NCBI RefSeq assembly: GCF_001514265.1
Contig: NZ_KQ948990.1
Span: forward strand, 775,967-839,966
Reading direction: 5' to 3'
DNA length: 64,000 nt
Source of the DNA: Streptomyces resistomycificus
GTDB taxonomy: Bacteria > Actinomycetota > Actinomycetes > Streptomycetales > Streptomycetaceae
Positions 35,073 through 44,421 of the stretch are shown one piece after another. The position numbers and the translations under genes were made by a program. The notes under the pieces were generated by a model. The model had not been told where the DNA came from, did no database searches, and saw only the letters and a program-made list of their open reading frames with translations. Position 1 is the first letter of the stretch; each line of letters begins with the position of its first letter.

Positions 35073-37456
35073 TACTGGCAGGCCTCGCAGGACTCGGGGT
35101 TTTCCAGGGAGCAGGCGACGGCTTCCTCGTCGTCGGGAGCCGTCTGGACGGGGACGGTGGCTTGGGCCTGTGCCGCGCGGGCGATGCGGGTCGCCGGGCG
35201 CGAGCGCAGGTAGTACGTCGTCTTCAGGCCCTGCTTCCAGGCGTACGCGTACATCGAGGAGAGCTTGCCGATCGTCGGCGTCTCCAGGAACAGGTTCAGG
35301 GACTGGGACTGGTCCAGGAACGGCGTCCGGGCCGCCGCCATGTCGATCAGTCCGCGCTGCGGGATCTCCCACGCCGTGCGGTACAGGGCCCGTACCTCCG
35401 CCGGGATCCAGGCGAAGTCCTGCACCGAGCCGTTGGAGTCACGCAGCGCCTCACGGGTGCGGGCGTCCCAGACGCCCAGCTCCTTGAGCTCCCGCACCAG
35501 GTACGAGTTGACCTGGAGGAACTCCCCGGACAGCGTCTCCCGCTTGAACAGGTTGGACACCTGCGGCTCGATGCACTCGTACACGCCGGCGATCGAGGCG
35601 ATGGTGGCGGTCGGCGCGATGGCCAGCAGCAGCGAGTTGCGCATCCCGGTCGTGGCGATCCGCTCGCGCAGGGCCGCCCAGCGCTCCGGCCAGGTGAGCT
35701 CGACGTCGTAGTGGTCGGGGTGCAGGACACCCTTGGCCGTACGGGTCTTCTCCCAGGCCGGCAGTGGGCCGTTGCGCTCGGCCAGGTCGGCGGAGGCCTC
35801 GTACGCGGCGAGCATGATGCGCTCGGCGACCCGGGTGGACAGGGCCTTCGCCTCCGGGGAGTCGAAGGGCAGCCGCAGCTTGAAGAAGACGTCCTGCAGA
35901 CCCATCGCGCCGAGACCGACGGGACGCCACCTGGAGTTGGAGCGGCCCGCCTGCTCGGTCGGGTAGAAGTTGATGTCGACGACCCGGTCGAGGAACGTGA
36001 CCGCGGTGCGGACGGTCTCGTCCAGCCGCTGCCAGTCGATGTCCCCGGCCGCCGTGTCGACGAACGCGCCGAGGTTGACCGAACCGAGGTTGCAGACCGC
36101 CGTCTCCCCGTCGTCCGTGACCTCCAGGATCTCCGTGCAGAGGTTCGAGGAGTGGACGACGTGGCCCGGCTCGGCCGTCTGGTTGGCGGTGCGGTTGGCG
36201 GCGTCCTTGAAGGTCATCCAGCCGTTGCCGGTCTGCGCCAGGGTGCGCATCATGCGGCCGTACAGGTCGCGCGCCGGGATGGTCTTCCTCGCGAGTCCGT
36301 CCGCCTCGGCCCTGCGGTAGGCCGCGTCGAACTCCGCGCCCCACAGGTCGACCAGCTCGGGCACGTCGGCCGGGGAGAACAGCGACCACTGCGCGTCGGC
36401 GTTCACCCGGCGCATGAACTCGTCCGGGATCCAGTGCGCGAGGTTGAGGTTGTGCGTACGGCGGGCGTCCTCACCCGTGTTGTCGCGCAGTTCCAGGAAC
36501 TCCTCGATGTCGGAGTGCCAGGTCTCCAGGTACACCGCGGCGGCGCCCTTGCGACGGCCGCCCTGGTTCACGGCGGCGACCGAGGCGTCGAGGGTCTTCA
36601 GGAACGGGACGATGCCGTTGGAGTGCCCGTTGGTGCCGCGGATCAGCGAACCGCGGGAGCGGATGCGGGAGTAGGCGATGCCGATGCCGCCCGCGTGCTT
36701 GGAGAGCCGGGCGACCTGGTGGTAGCGGTCGTAGATGGAGTCCAGCTCGTCCTTCGGGGAGTCGAGGAGGTAGCAGGACGACATCTGGGGGTGGCGGGTG
36801 CCGGAGTTGAAGAGGGTGGGGGAGGAGGGGAGGTAGTCGAGGCGGCTCATGAGGCCGTAGAGGGCCGCGACTTCGTCCAGCGCGCGCGACGTGTCGTCCT
36901 CCGCCAGGCCGCAGGCGACCCGCAGCATGAAGTGCTGGGGCGTCTCGATCACGCGCCGGGTGATGGGGTGCCGGAGCAGATAGCGGCTGTGCAGGGTGCG
37001 CAGGCCGAAGTATCCGAAGCGGTCGTCGGCGTGCGGGTCGACCAGGGCGTTCAGGCGCTCGGCGTGGACCCGCACGAACTCGGCCGTACGGTCGGCGACC
37101 AGGCCCTCGCGGTGGCCCACGGAGACGGAGTCCGTGAAGGAGGTGACGCCCTGGGAGGCGGCCTCGGCGCGGACACTGATCGTCAGCAGACGGGCGGCGA
37201 GCCGCGAGTAGGCGGGGTCCTCGGAGATGAGGCCGGCGGCCGCCTCCGTGGCCAGCTCGCGCAGTTCCGTCTCGTCGGCCCGGGCGGACCGGCCGCGCAG
37301 CGCGGCGGCGGCGACCCGGCCCGGGTCGGCCTCGGGGAGGTCGACGGTCAGCTCGGTCAAGGTCCGCAGCAGCGCGGTCCCGGGGCCGTCGGTCTCCACC
37401 TCGGCGGCCTCGACGACCTCGATGGCTGAAGCCGGGTCTGCTGGCGCGATGGTCAC
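35072..37456 (-). CDS. nrdA: Class Ia ribonucleotide reductase, large (catalytic) subunit
   Basis: 794 residues from GTG 37456, with GAGGGAG upstream. Active-site set: SSCYLLD, SSNLCTEILE (Asn-Cys-Glu), TAVCNLGSVNLG, radical-transfer tyrosines in KTTYYLRSRP and the redox cysteines of the extreme tail (CSLENPESCEACQ). No ATP-cone is recognisable in the N-terminal 60 residues, so activity control probably differs from E. coli NrdA. Expression is expected to be shut by coenzyme B12 via the riboswitch just upstream. Confidence 0.94.
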   Translation of the reverse strand: MTIAPADPASAIEVVEAAEVETDGPGTALLRTLTELTVDLPEADPGRVAAAALRGRSARADETELRELATEAAAGLISEDPAYSRLAARLLTISVRAEAASQGVTSFTDSVSVGHREGLVADRTAEFVRVHAERLNALVDPHADDRFGYFGLRTLHSRYLLRHPITRRVIETPQHFMLRVACGLAEDDTSRALDEVAALYGLMSRLDYLPSSPTLFNSGTRHPQMSSCYLLDSPKDELDSIYDRYHQVARLSKHAGGIGIAYSRIRSRGSLIRGTNGHSNGIVPFLKTLDASVAAVNQGGRRKGAAAVYLETWHSDIEEFLELRDNTGEDARRTHNLNLAHWIPDEFMRRVNADAQWSLFSPADVPELVDLWGAEFDAAYRRAEADGLARKTIPARDLYGRMMRTLAQTGNGWMTFKDAANRTANQTAEPGHVVHSSNLCTEILEVTDDGETAVCNLGSVNLGAFVDTAAGDIDWQRLDETVRTAVTFLDRVVDINFYPTEQAGRSNSRWRPVGLGAMGLQDVFFKLRLPFDSPEAKALSTRVAERIMLAAYEASADLAERNGPLPAWEKTRTAKGVLHPDHYDVELTWPERWAALRERIATTGMRNSLLLAIAPTATIASIAGVYECIEPQVSNLFKRETLSGEFLQVNSYLVRELKELGVWDARTREALRDSNGSVQDFAWIPAEVRALYRTAWEIPQRGLIDMAAARTPFLDQSQSLNLFLETPTIGKLSSMYAYAWKQGLKTTYYLRSRPATRIARAAQAQATVPVQTAPDDEEAVACSLENPESCEACQ

Positions 37457-37590
37457 GTGGGGCTCTCCCTCGCTCGGCACGGGGGCCTCAAGGAGGGCAG
37501 GGGGCAGCACACGAGCGCGCACGGCGTCGCGTCCACCGGCCCATTCCACGAGGCCCGGACGTCATGGCACCCGGGCCTGATGGCCGGGCG

Positions 37591-37698
37591 CGCTGTCGAC
37601 AGGTCCTCGGACTGACTCCCATACGCGCATAAGCAGGCATGAGTACACCGTTGCGGGACAGTTCCGGATTCGCACCGGATTCCCCTGCGGCGACAGCG
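37591..37698 (-). ncRNA. Adenosylcobalamin riboswitch of the nrdAB operon
   Basis: On the minus strand, P1 arms CGCTGTCG (37698-37691) and CGACAGCG (37598-37591) close the aptamer. The conserved cobalamin core is seen in GGGAATCCGGTGCGAATCC (from 37684), then CTGTCCCGCAACGGT, and the B12-box-like end AGTCCGAGGACCTGTC (37613-37598). It lies 135 bp before nrdA. In Streptomyces this RNA is known to switch off class Ia RNR when B12 allows the class II enzyme to work. Confidence 0.9.
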
Positions 37699-37830
37699 AG
37701 CATGAGCATACATCTTGTGCCGGGCCGGGGAGACGCCCCCATATGTTGTGTCGCGCCGGTTTCGCAGCGTCAACTCATAGGTGAGGAGAGTGATGTCGTC
37801 CAGGTCCGGGAGCGGTTCCGGTCACGCACG

Positions 37831-37872
37831 GGAGCGGGCCGCCGACGTGATGGTTCGTCGGCGGCCCGCTCC
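37831..37872. terminator. Terminator hairpin between the symporter gene and the nrd leader
   Basis: A perfect 16-bp stem (37831-37846 with 37857-37872, left arm GGAGCGGGCCGCCGAC) with a 10-nt loop, 41 bp past the symporter stop. Apart from this and the riboswitch, 37457-37913 shows no gene I can support. Confidence 0.88.
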
Positions 37873-37913
37873 GGGGTGTGCGCGCGGTTTCCCGCGTTCC
37901 GGTGGGGCGTCTG

Positions 37914-39539
37914 TCAGTGAGCGGATCCGGCGGTCGCCGGGGGCAGTTCGACCTGCACGCCGGGGTCGCCCGCGTCCGCCGTGTAGTCCTCCGGGGACGT
38001 CTCGTCGACGCCGTCCGGGGCCTTCATCGCCTTCAGGGCGAAGGTGAGGACCACCGTCACCACGACGTTCAGGACGAACGCCGTGAGGCCGATGTACCCG
38101 ATCTCCCCGATGCCGGGGATCTCCTTCGACGAGCCGCCGAAGTGCTTCTGGGTCGGCGAGGCGACGCCGTACGCGGCGACCGTGCCGTAGACCATGCCGA
38201 CGGCCCAGCCGGCCAGCAGGGCCCAGCGGTGGAACCAGCGGGTGAACAGACCGCCGACCAGCGCCGGGAAGGTCTGCAGGATCCAGATGCCGCCCAGGAG
38301 CTGGAAGTTGATGGCGACCGTCTTGTCCATGGTGAGGACGAAGGCCAGGGCGCCGACCTTCACCAGCAGGGAGACCAGCTTGGAGACCTTGGTCTCCTGC
38401 GCCGGGGTGGCGTCGGGCTTGATGAAGTCCTTGTAGATGTTGCGGGTGAAGAGGTTCGCGGCCGCGATGGACATGATGGCCGCGGGCACCAGCGCGCCGA
38501 TGCCGATCGCCGCGAAGGCCACGCCCGCGAACCAGTCCGGGAACATCGTCTCGAACAGCTGCGGAATCGCCAGCTGCCCGTTCTGCACCTTGATCCCGGC
38601 CGCGATCGCCATGAACCCGAGCAGCGCCAGCAGACCCAGCATCAGCGAGTACAGCGGCAGGATCGTGGTGTTGCGGCGGATCACCTCACGGCTCTTCGAG
38701 GACAGCGTCGCCGTGATCGAGTGCGGGTACATGAAGAGGGCCAGGGCGGAGCCCAACGCCAGCGTGGCGTACGTCCACTGGCCGGCCTCGGCCGGTACCA
38801 GCGCACCGCGTGGCGCGCCCGTCGCCGGGTTGGTCTGGCCGTACGCCTCGCTCGCCTTGGCGAAGATGTCGTCGAAGCCGCCCAGTTTGATCGGGATGTA
38901 GATGATCGCCACCGCGATGACGATGTAGATCAGCGTGTCCTTCACGAACGCGATGAGCGCCGGGGCCCGAAGACCCGACGAGTACGTGTACGCCGCGAGC
39001 ACGCCGAACGCGATCAGCAGCGGCAGGTCCTTGATGAACCAGTTGGTGTCCTCGCCGCCGCCGACGCCCATCACGTCCAGCACGGCCTGGATGCCGACCA
39101 GTTGGAGCGCGATGTACGGCATCGTGGCCAGGATGCCGGTCAGCGCCACTGCCAGGGAGAGGCCCTTCGAGCCGAAGCGGCCGCGCACGAAGTCCGAGGT
39201 CGTCACGTACCCGTGCTTGTGCGAGACCGACCACAGGCGGGGCAGGAAGGTGAAGATCAGCGGGTAGACCAGGATGGTGTAGGGCACCGCGAAGAACCCG
39301 GCCGCGCCGGCCGCGTAGATCGCCGCGGGCACGGCGACGAAGGTGTACGCGGTGTACAGGTCGCCGCCGAGCAGGAACCAGGTGACCCAGGTGCCGAACG
39401 ACCGGCCGCCCAGGCCCCATTCGTCGAGGCTGTCGCTCTCGGCCTTCCGCCAGCGGGCGGCCAGGAAGCCCATGACCGTGACGGCCAGGAAGAAGAAGAT
39501 GAAGACGGCGAGTGCGACGCCGTTCACGCCGTCGTTCAT
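37914..39539 (-). CDS. Sodium:solute symporter, monocarboxylate (MctP-like) type
   Basis: 541 residues, about 13 membrane helices of the SSS (APC-fold) family. The signature helix 5-like segment is GFMAIAAGIKVQ...FAAIGIGALVPAAIMSIAAANLFTRNIY, and the N-terminal WGLGGRSFGTWVTWFLLGGDLYTAYTF is characteristic of the pyruvate/acetate group. ATG 39539 overlaps the DUF3311 stop by ATGA, a standard two-gene arrangement. Substrate specificity cannot be fixed by reading. Confidence 0.88.
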   Translation of the reverse strand: MNDGVNGVALAVFIFFFLAVTVMGFLAARWRKAESDSLDEWGLGGRSFGTWVTWFLLGGDLYTAYTFVAVPAAIYAAGAAGFFAVPYTILVYPLIFTFLPRLWSVSHKHGYVTTSDFVRGRFGSKGLSLAVALTGILATMPYIALQLVGIQAVLDVMGVGGGEDTNWFIKDLPLLIAFGVLAAYTYSSGLRAPALIAFVKDTLIYIVIAVAIIYIPIKLGGFDDIFAKASEAYGQTNPATGAPRGALVPAEAGQWTYATLALGSALALFMYPHSITATLSSKSREVIRRNTTILPLYSLMLGLLALLGFMAIAAGIKVQNGQLAIPQLFETMFPDWFAGVAFAAIGIGALVPAAIMSIAAANLFTRNIYKDFIKPDATPAQETKVSKLVSLLVKVGALAFVLTMDKTVAINFQLLGGIWILQTFPALVGGLFTRWFHRWALLAGWAVGMVYGTVAAYGVASPTQKHFGGSSKEIPGIGEIGYIGLTAFVLNVVVTVVLTFALKAMKAPDGVDETSPEDYTADAGDPGVQVELPPATAGSAH

Positions 39540-39799
39540 TCCGCCACACCTCCCTTCCGGGACGAGCGGCCGCGCTGGTCACGCCGCCACAGCTGGTACG
39601 CGATCATCGTCAGCGCGGTGGAGATCAGCACCCACGCCATCTGGTACCAGTAGAAGAACGGGATGCCGATGAAGGCCGGGTCGGTCTTCGCGTAGGAGCC
39701 CACCCACAGCATCGCCACGAAGGGCACGAAAAGGCAGAGGGCGATGACCACGCGGACCGGTGTCACCACCGGTGGTCTCGCTTCGGGTGCTTCTGGCAT
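39536..39799 (-). CDS. DUF3311 small membrane protein, symporter partner
   Basis: 87 residues, two membrane helices (VVIALCLFVPFVAMLWVGSY and FFYWYQMAWVLISTALTMIAYQLW) typical of DUF3311. It always precedes an SSS-type permease and likely assists it. The basic tail RRDQRGRSSRKGG is cytosolic. 39800-40049 separates it from dasR and holds no supported gene. Confidence 0.88.
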   Translation of the reverse strand: MPEAPEARPPVVTPVRVVIALCLFVPFVAMLWVGSYAKTDPAFIGIPFFYWYQMAWVLISTALTMIAYQLWRRDQRGRSSRKGGVAE

Positions 39800-40049
39800 T
39801 CCGTGGCTCCGTCCCCTCGCTGATCACCTGTGTAACGCGCTGGAATCTAGGCGACGGTGTCAGCAGAGCGGAAGACCTCGTCCGCATATCGGTATGTGGC
39901 GGTTCTGTGTCCGCCCCGGACCGCCTTCCGCCGTTGTCAGCAGTCTCGTTCGGACGCGCGCGGTACGCGCCGGGGGTCCTCCCGTCCACGCGGAGACGGG
40001 AGGACCGCGGGGCAGGAACGGCGGTCGCCGTCGCGCTGCACCGCGCGCA

Positions 40050-40954
<905 letters not shown>

Positions 40955-41087
40955 AGTATGCCCTCCGGGACGGTGTTTTCGCTGGCTTCTTACTTAAAGG
41001 TTCCTGCATATATAGGTCGCATAACGGCTGGTCAGAGCCATTCGAGGACCCTTGACAGGCGGGTTGGCCTGAGTCAAGCTCCCGGTA

Positions 41088-41114
41088 CTGGTCTACACCA
41101 TTGGTCCAGGTCCC
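41088..41114. promoter_or_regulatory. Overlapping dre elements upstream of dasA
   Basis: ACTGGTCTACACCATT (41088-41103) is a near-consensus palindrome with core TGGT-CTAC-ACCA. A second half-match ATTGGTCCAGGTCC starts at 41101. They lie 68 bp before the dasA GTG. The rest of 40815-41171 is promoter DNA for the divergent genes, with an AT-rich patch near 40990-41020. Confidence 0.85.
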
Positions 41115-41171
41115 GGCCCCACGTTCACCGCGGGGAGCAGGGGGGTTTGTGGCATCCCTGAGGAGGGTGGC

Positions 41172-42458
41172 GTGAAGCGCAAGCTGATAGCCGCGATCGG
41201 TATCGCGGGCATGATGGTCTCCATCGCGGCGTGCGGGGACGACGGTGGCAGCGGGGGCTCGGACAAGAGCGGGGCGGACGCCAAGGAGCTGACCGTCTGG
41301 CTCACCGTCGACGCACAGAACAACTGGCCGGAGCTGGTGAAGGCGGCCGACGCCGCGGTGACGAAGAAGCACCCCGGCATCAAGATCAACCACGAGTACT
41401 ACGGCTGGCCGGACAAGAACACCAAGCTGGACGCCGTCCTCGCCACCGACAAGGCCCCCGACGTGGTCGAGATGGGCAACACCGAGATGCTCGGCTACAT
41501 GGTCAAGGGCGCCTTCGCCCCCCTCGACACCTCCAAGTTCGACAACTCCTCCGCCTGGCTGGACGGCCTCAAGGCCTCGGTCACCTACGAGGACAAGACG
41601 TACGGCGTTCCCTACTACGCCGGCGGCCGCGTCGCCAACTGGCGCAAGGACCTCTTCGCCTCGGTCGGCGTGAAGTCCACCCCGAAGACGTACGACGAGC
41701 TCACCGCCGCCCTGGACAAGGTCCAGAAGAAGGAGGGCGACAAGTTCAGCGCCTGGTACCAGCCCACCCGTGACTGGTACGCGGCGATGTCCTTCGTCTA
41801 CGACGCCGGCGGCTCCATCGCCGTCGAGTCGGGCGGCCAGTGGAAGGGCAACCTCTCCTCGCCCGAGTCCGTCAAGGGCCTCGAGGCGTTCAAGAACGTC
41901 GTCGACACGTACATGCACGGCGACAAGACCAAGGACGAGTCCGACCGCTACATCGTCTACGGGCAGGGCAAGTCCGGCATGATCTTCGCCCCCGCCTGGG
42001 AGGGCGCGACCGCCGCCGCCAAGGAGAACGACAAGACCGGCAAGCTCAAGGGCAACGTCGAGAACTTCGTGATGCCCGGCCCGTCCGGCAAGAACCTCCC
42101 CGTCTTCCTCGGCGGCTCGGACCTCGCCGTCCCGGTGAAGTCCGACGCGCAGGCCGTCGCCGCCGAGTGGATCAACGCCTTCACCGGCTCCTCCGGCCAG
42201 AAGGGCCTGATCGCCAAGGGCAACCTGCCCAACAACAAGACCGACCTCGCCACGCTCAAGGACGACCCGGCGACGGCGGTCCCGGCCACCGCTGCCGAGT
42301 CCAACTGGTTCGTGCCGATGGCGCCGGGCTGGGGCCAGGTCGAGAAGGCCCAGGTCCTGCAGACCATGCTGCAGAGCATCGGCACCGGCAAGAAGTCGGT
42401 CGAGGCCGCCGCGAAGGAAGCGGACGCCGCGATCGACAAGGTCATCAACAACAAGTGA
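41172..42458 (+). CDS. dasA: Chitobiose/GlcNAc ABC transporter lipoprotein DasA
   Basis: 428 residues from GTG 41172 after GAGGAGGG. The lipobox SIAAC places the acylated Cys at residue 21, followed by the usual Asp/Gly/Ser spacer. The rest is a family 1 extracellular solute-binding fold (LTVWLTVDAQNNWPELVKAAD, YGVPYYAGGRVANWRKDLF, GQGKSGMIFAPAWEGA, VFLGGSDLAVPV). It captures N,N'-diacetylchitobiose outside the membrane. Lys/Asp-rich composition is typical of exported Streptomyces binding proteins. Confidence 0.92.
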   Translation: MKRKLIAAIGIAGMMVSIAACGDDGGSGGSDKSGADAKELTVWLTVDAQNNWPELVKAADAAVTKKHPGIKINHEYYGWPDKNTKLDAVLATDKAPDVVEMGNTEMLGYMVKGAFAPLDTSKFDNSSAWLDGLKASVTYEDKTYGVPYYAGGRVANWRKDLFASVGVKSTPKTYDELTAALDKVQKKEGDKFSAWYQPTRDWYAAMSFVYDAGGSIAVESGGQWKGNLSSPESVKGLEAFKNVVDTYMHGDKTKDESDRYIVYGQGKSGMIFAPAWEGATAAAKENDKTGKLKGNVENFVMPGPSGKNLPVFLGGSDLAVPVKSDAQAVAAEWINAFTGSSGQKGLIAKGNLPNNKTDLATLKDDPATAVPATAAESNWFVPMAPGWGQVEKAQVLQTMLQSIGTGKKSVEAAAKEADAAIDKVINNK

Positions 42459-42593
42459 CCGACGGCGGGGCCCCGTTGAGAGCGCGGGGCCCCGCTTCTC
42501 GTACGAACGGCCCGCCGGTGCGGGGCGTCGCCGCGTACCGGGGCCGCGTACGAGTGCTGCGAACGACCTGAGGGACCGCTGAGGAGCGCGCGG

Positions 42594-43580
42594 ATGAGTG
42601 CCGACACGACCACCCCTGCCAAGGTGCCGCCACCGCGGCAGGCGCCGCCACCACCGGCCGTCGCGAAGCGGCCACCCGGAAAGCCGGCCTCGGGCGCGGC
42701 GGGCACCCCCTGGCTGCTGCTCGCCCCCTGCCTGCTGATCCTGGCCCTCGTCCTCGGCTATCCGCTGGTCCGCCTGGTCACCCTCTCCTTCCAGAAGTTC
42801 GGGCAGTCCCAGCTGTGGGGCTTCCAGCCGGCCGAGTCGGTCGGGTTCGACAACTTCGGCAAGGTGCTGGGCGACGGCGAGTTCTGGGCGGTCGTCGTAA
42901 GGACGATCGTCTTCGCGGCCGGCTGCGTGATCTTCACGATGGTCATCGGCATGCTGATCGCGCTGCTGCTCCAGCGGGTCTCCGGCTGGGTGAAGACCCT
43001 CGTCAACATCGCGTTGGTGGCCAGCTGGGGCATGCCGATCATCGTCGCCACCACCGTCTTCAAGTGGCTGTTCGACGCGGACTACGGCATCCTCAACGCG
43101 CTGCTCAGCAAGCTGCCGGGTGTGGAGATGATCGGCCACAACTGGTTCGCCAGCGGGCCGCAGGGCCTGGCCGTGATCATGCTTCTGGTGGTCTGGGGGG
43201 CCGTGCCCTTCGTCGTCATCACGCTGAGCGCCGGTCTCACCCAGGTCCCCAAGGAACTGGAGGAGGCGGCCCGTCTCGACGGCGCCGGCGCCTGGGGCGT
43301 CTTCCGGTACGTCACCCTGCCCATCCTCAAACCGATCATCGTGATGCTCACGACCCTGTCGGTCATCTGGGACATGGGCGTCTTCCCGCAGGTCTTCGTG
43401 ATGCGCAACGGCCACCCCGAGGCCGAGTTCCAGATCCTGACGACCTACTCCTACGACCGCGCCTTCGTCGTCAACGACTACGCGCAGGGCTCGGCGATCG
43501 CCCTGCTCACCGTGGTGCTGCTGCTCGGCGTGGTCGCCGTCTACATGCGCCAGATGCTGAAGATCGGAGAGGTCGAATGA
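42594..43580 (+). CDS. dasB: ABC sugar transporter permease DasB
   Basis: 328 residues from ATG 42594 with GAGGAGCG upstream. A Pro-rich cytosolic N-terminus (about 38 residues) precedes six membrane helices. The EAA loop, EEAARLDGAGAW, contacts the ATPase. The stop overlaps the dasC start by ATGA. The operon lacks an ATPase gene; in Streptomyces such systems share the remote MsiK ATPase. Confidence 0.92.
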   Translation: MSADTTTPAKVPPPRQAPPPPAVAKRPPGKPASGAAGTPWLLLAPCLLILALVLGYPLVRLVTLSFQKFGQSQLWGFQPAESVGFDNFGKVLGDGEFWAVVVRTIVFAAGCVIFTMVIGMLIALLLQRVSGWVKTLVNIALVASWGMPIIVATTVFKWLFDADYGILNALLSKLPGVEMIGHNWFASGPQGLAVIMLLVVWGAVPFVVITLSAGLTQVPKELEEAARLDGAGAWGVFRYVTLPILKPIIVMLTTLSVIWDMGVFPQVFVMRNGHPEAEFQILTTYSYDRAFVVNDYAQGSAIALLTVVLLLGVVAVYMRQMLKIGEVE

Positions 43581-44413
43581 GCACGCCCGTCGCCCCTCGG
43601 AGGTCGCGGTCCGGCTGGAACCTCCTCGGGCTCCTCGTCTTCGTCACCGCCGGCTTCCCCGTCTACTGGATGCTCAACACGGCCTTCAAGCCGGCCAAGG
43701 ACGCCATCGACCCGGACCCGAGCGTGCTGCCCACGGGCCTCACGCTCTCCAACTTCAGCCGCGCGCTTGACATCGCCGACTTCTGGGGCCCGGTCGGCCG
43801 CAGCCTCGTCGTGTCCCTCGCCGTGGTCGTGATCGGCATGGTCGTGGGCATGCTGGCGGCGCTCGCCATCTCCCGCTTCGCCTTCCGCGGCCGGAAGATC
43901 GTGATCGTGGGCATCCTCGCGGTCCAGATGGTCCCGCTGGTCGCCATGATCATCCCGGTGTTCCTGCTGCTCAACGACCTCGGCCAGTACGACAGGCTGA
44001 CCGGCCTGATCATCACCTACCTCACCTTCATCCTCCCCTTCACGGTGTGGACGCTGCGCGGCTTCATCGTCAACATCCCGAAGGAACTGGAGGAGGCGGC
44101 GATGGTCGACGGCTGTTCCCGCACCACCGCCTTCATCCGGGTCGTCTTCCCGCTGCTCGCCCCCGGCATGGTCGCCACCTCGGTCTACGGCTTCATCCAG
44201 GCGTGGAACGAGTACCTGTACGCCCTCATGCTCCTCAGCCAGAAGAACCAGACCGCGACCGTCTGGCTCGGCAACTTCACCACCAAGCACGGCACCGAAT
44301 ACGCCCCGATGATGGCCGGATCCACCATGATGGCCGTGCCGATCGTCGTCCTCTTCCTCCTCGTCCAGCGCAAGATGGCCGCGGGTCTGACCGCGGGCGC
44401 CGTGAAGGGATAA
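43577..44413 (+). CDS. dasC: ABC sugar transporter permease DasC
   Basis: 278 residues, six helices; the family start is PVYWMLNTAFKPAKD and the EAA loop is EEAAMVDGCSRTTAF. ATG 43577 overlaps the dasB stop. Partner of DasB in the chitobiose importer. The next gene follows after 8 bp. Confidence 0.92.
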   Translation: MSTPVAPRRSRSGWNLLGLLVFVTAGFPVYWMLNTAFKPAKDAIDPDPSVLPTGLTLSNFSRALDIADFWGPVGRSLVVSLAVVVIGMVVGMLAALAISRFAFRGRKIVIVGILAVQMVPLVAMIIPVFLLLNDLGQYDRLTGLIITYLTFILPFTVWTLRGFIVNIPKELEEAAMVDGCSRTTAFIRVVFPLLAPGMVATSVYGFIQAWNEYLYALMLLSQKNQTATVWLGNFTTKHGTEYAPMMAGSTMMAVPIVVLFLLVQRKMAAGLTAGAVKG

Positions 44414-44421
44414 CGCCCCCG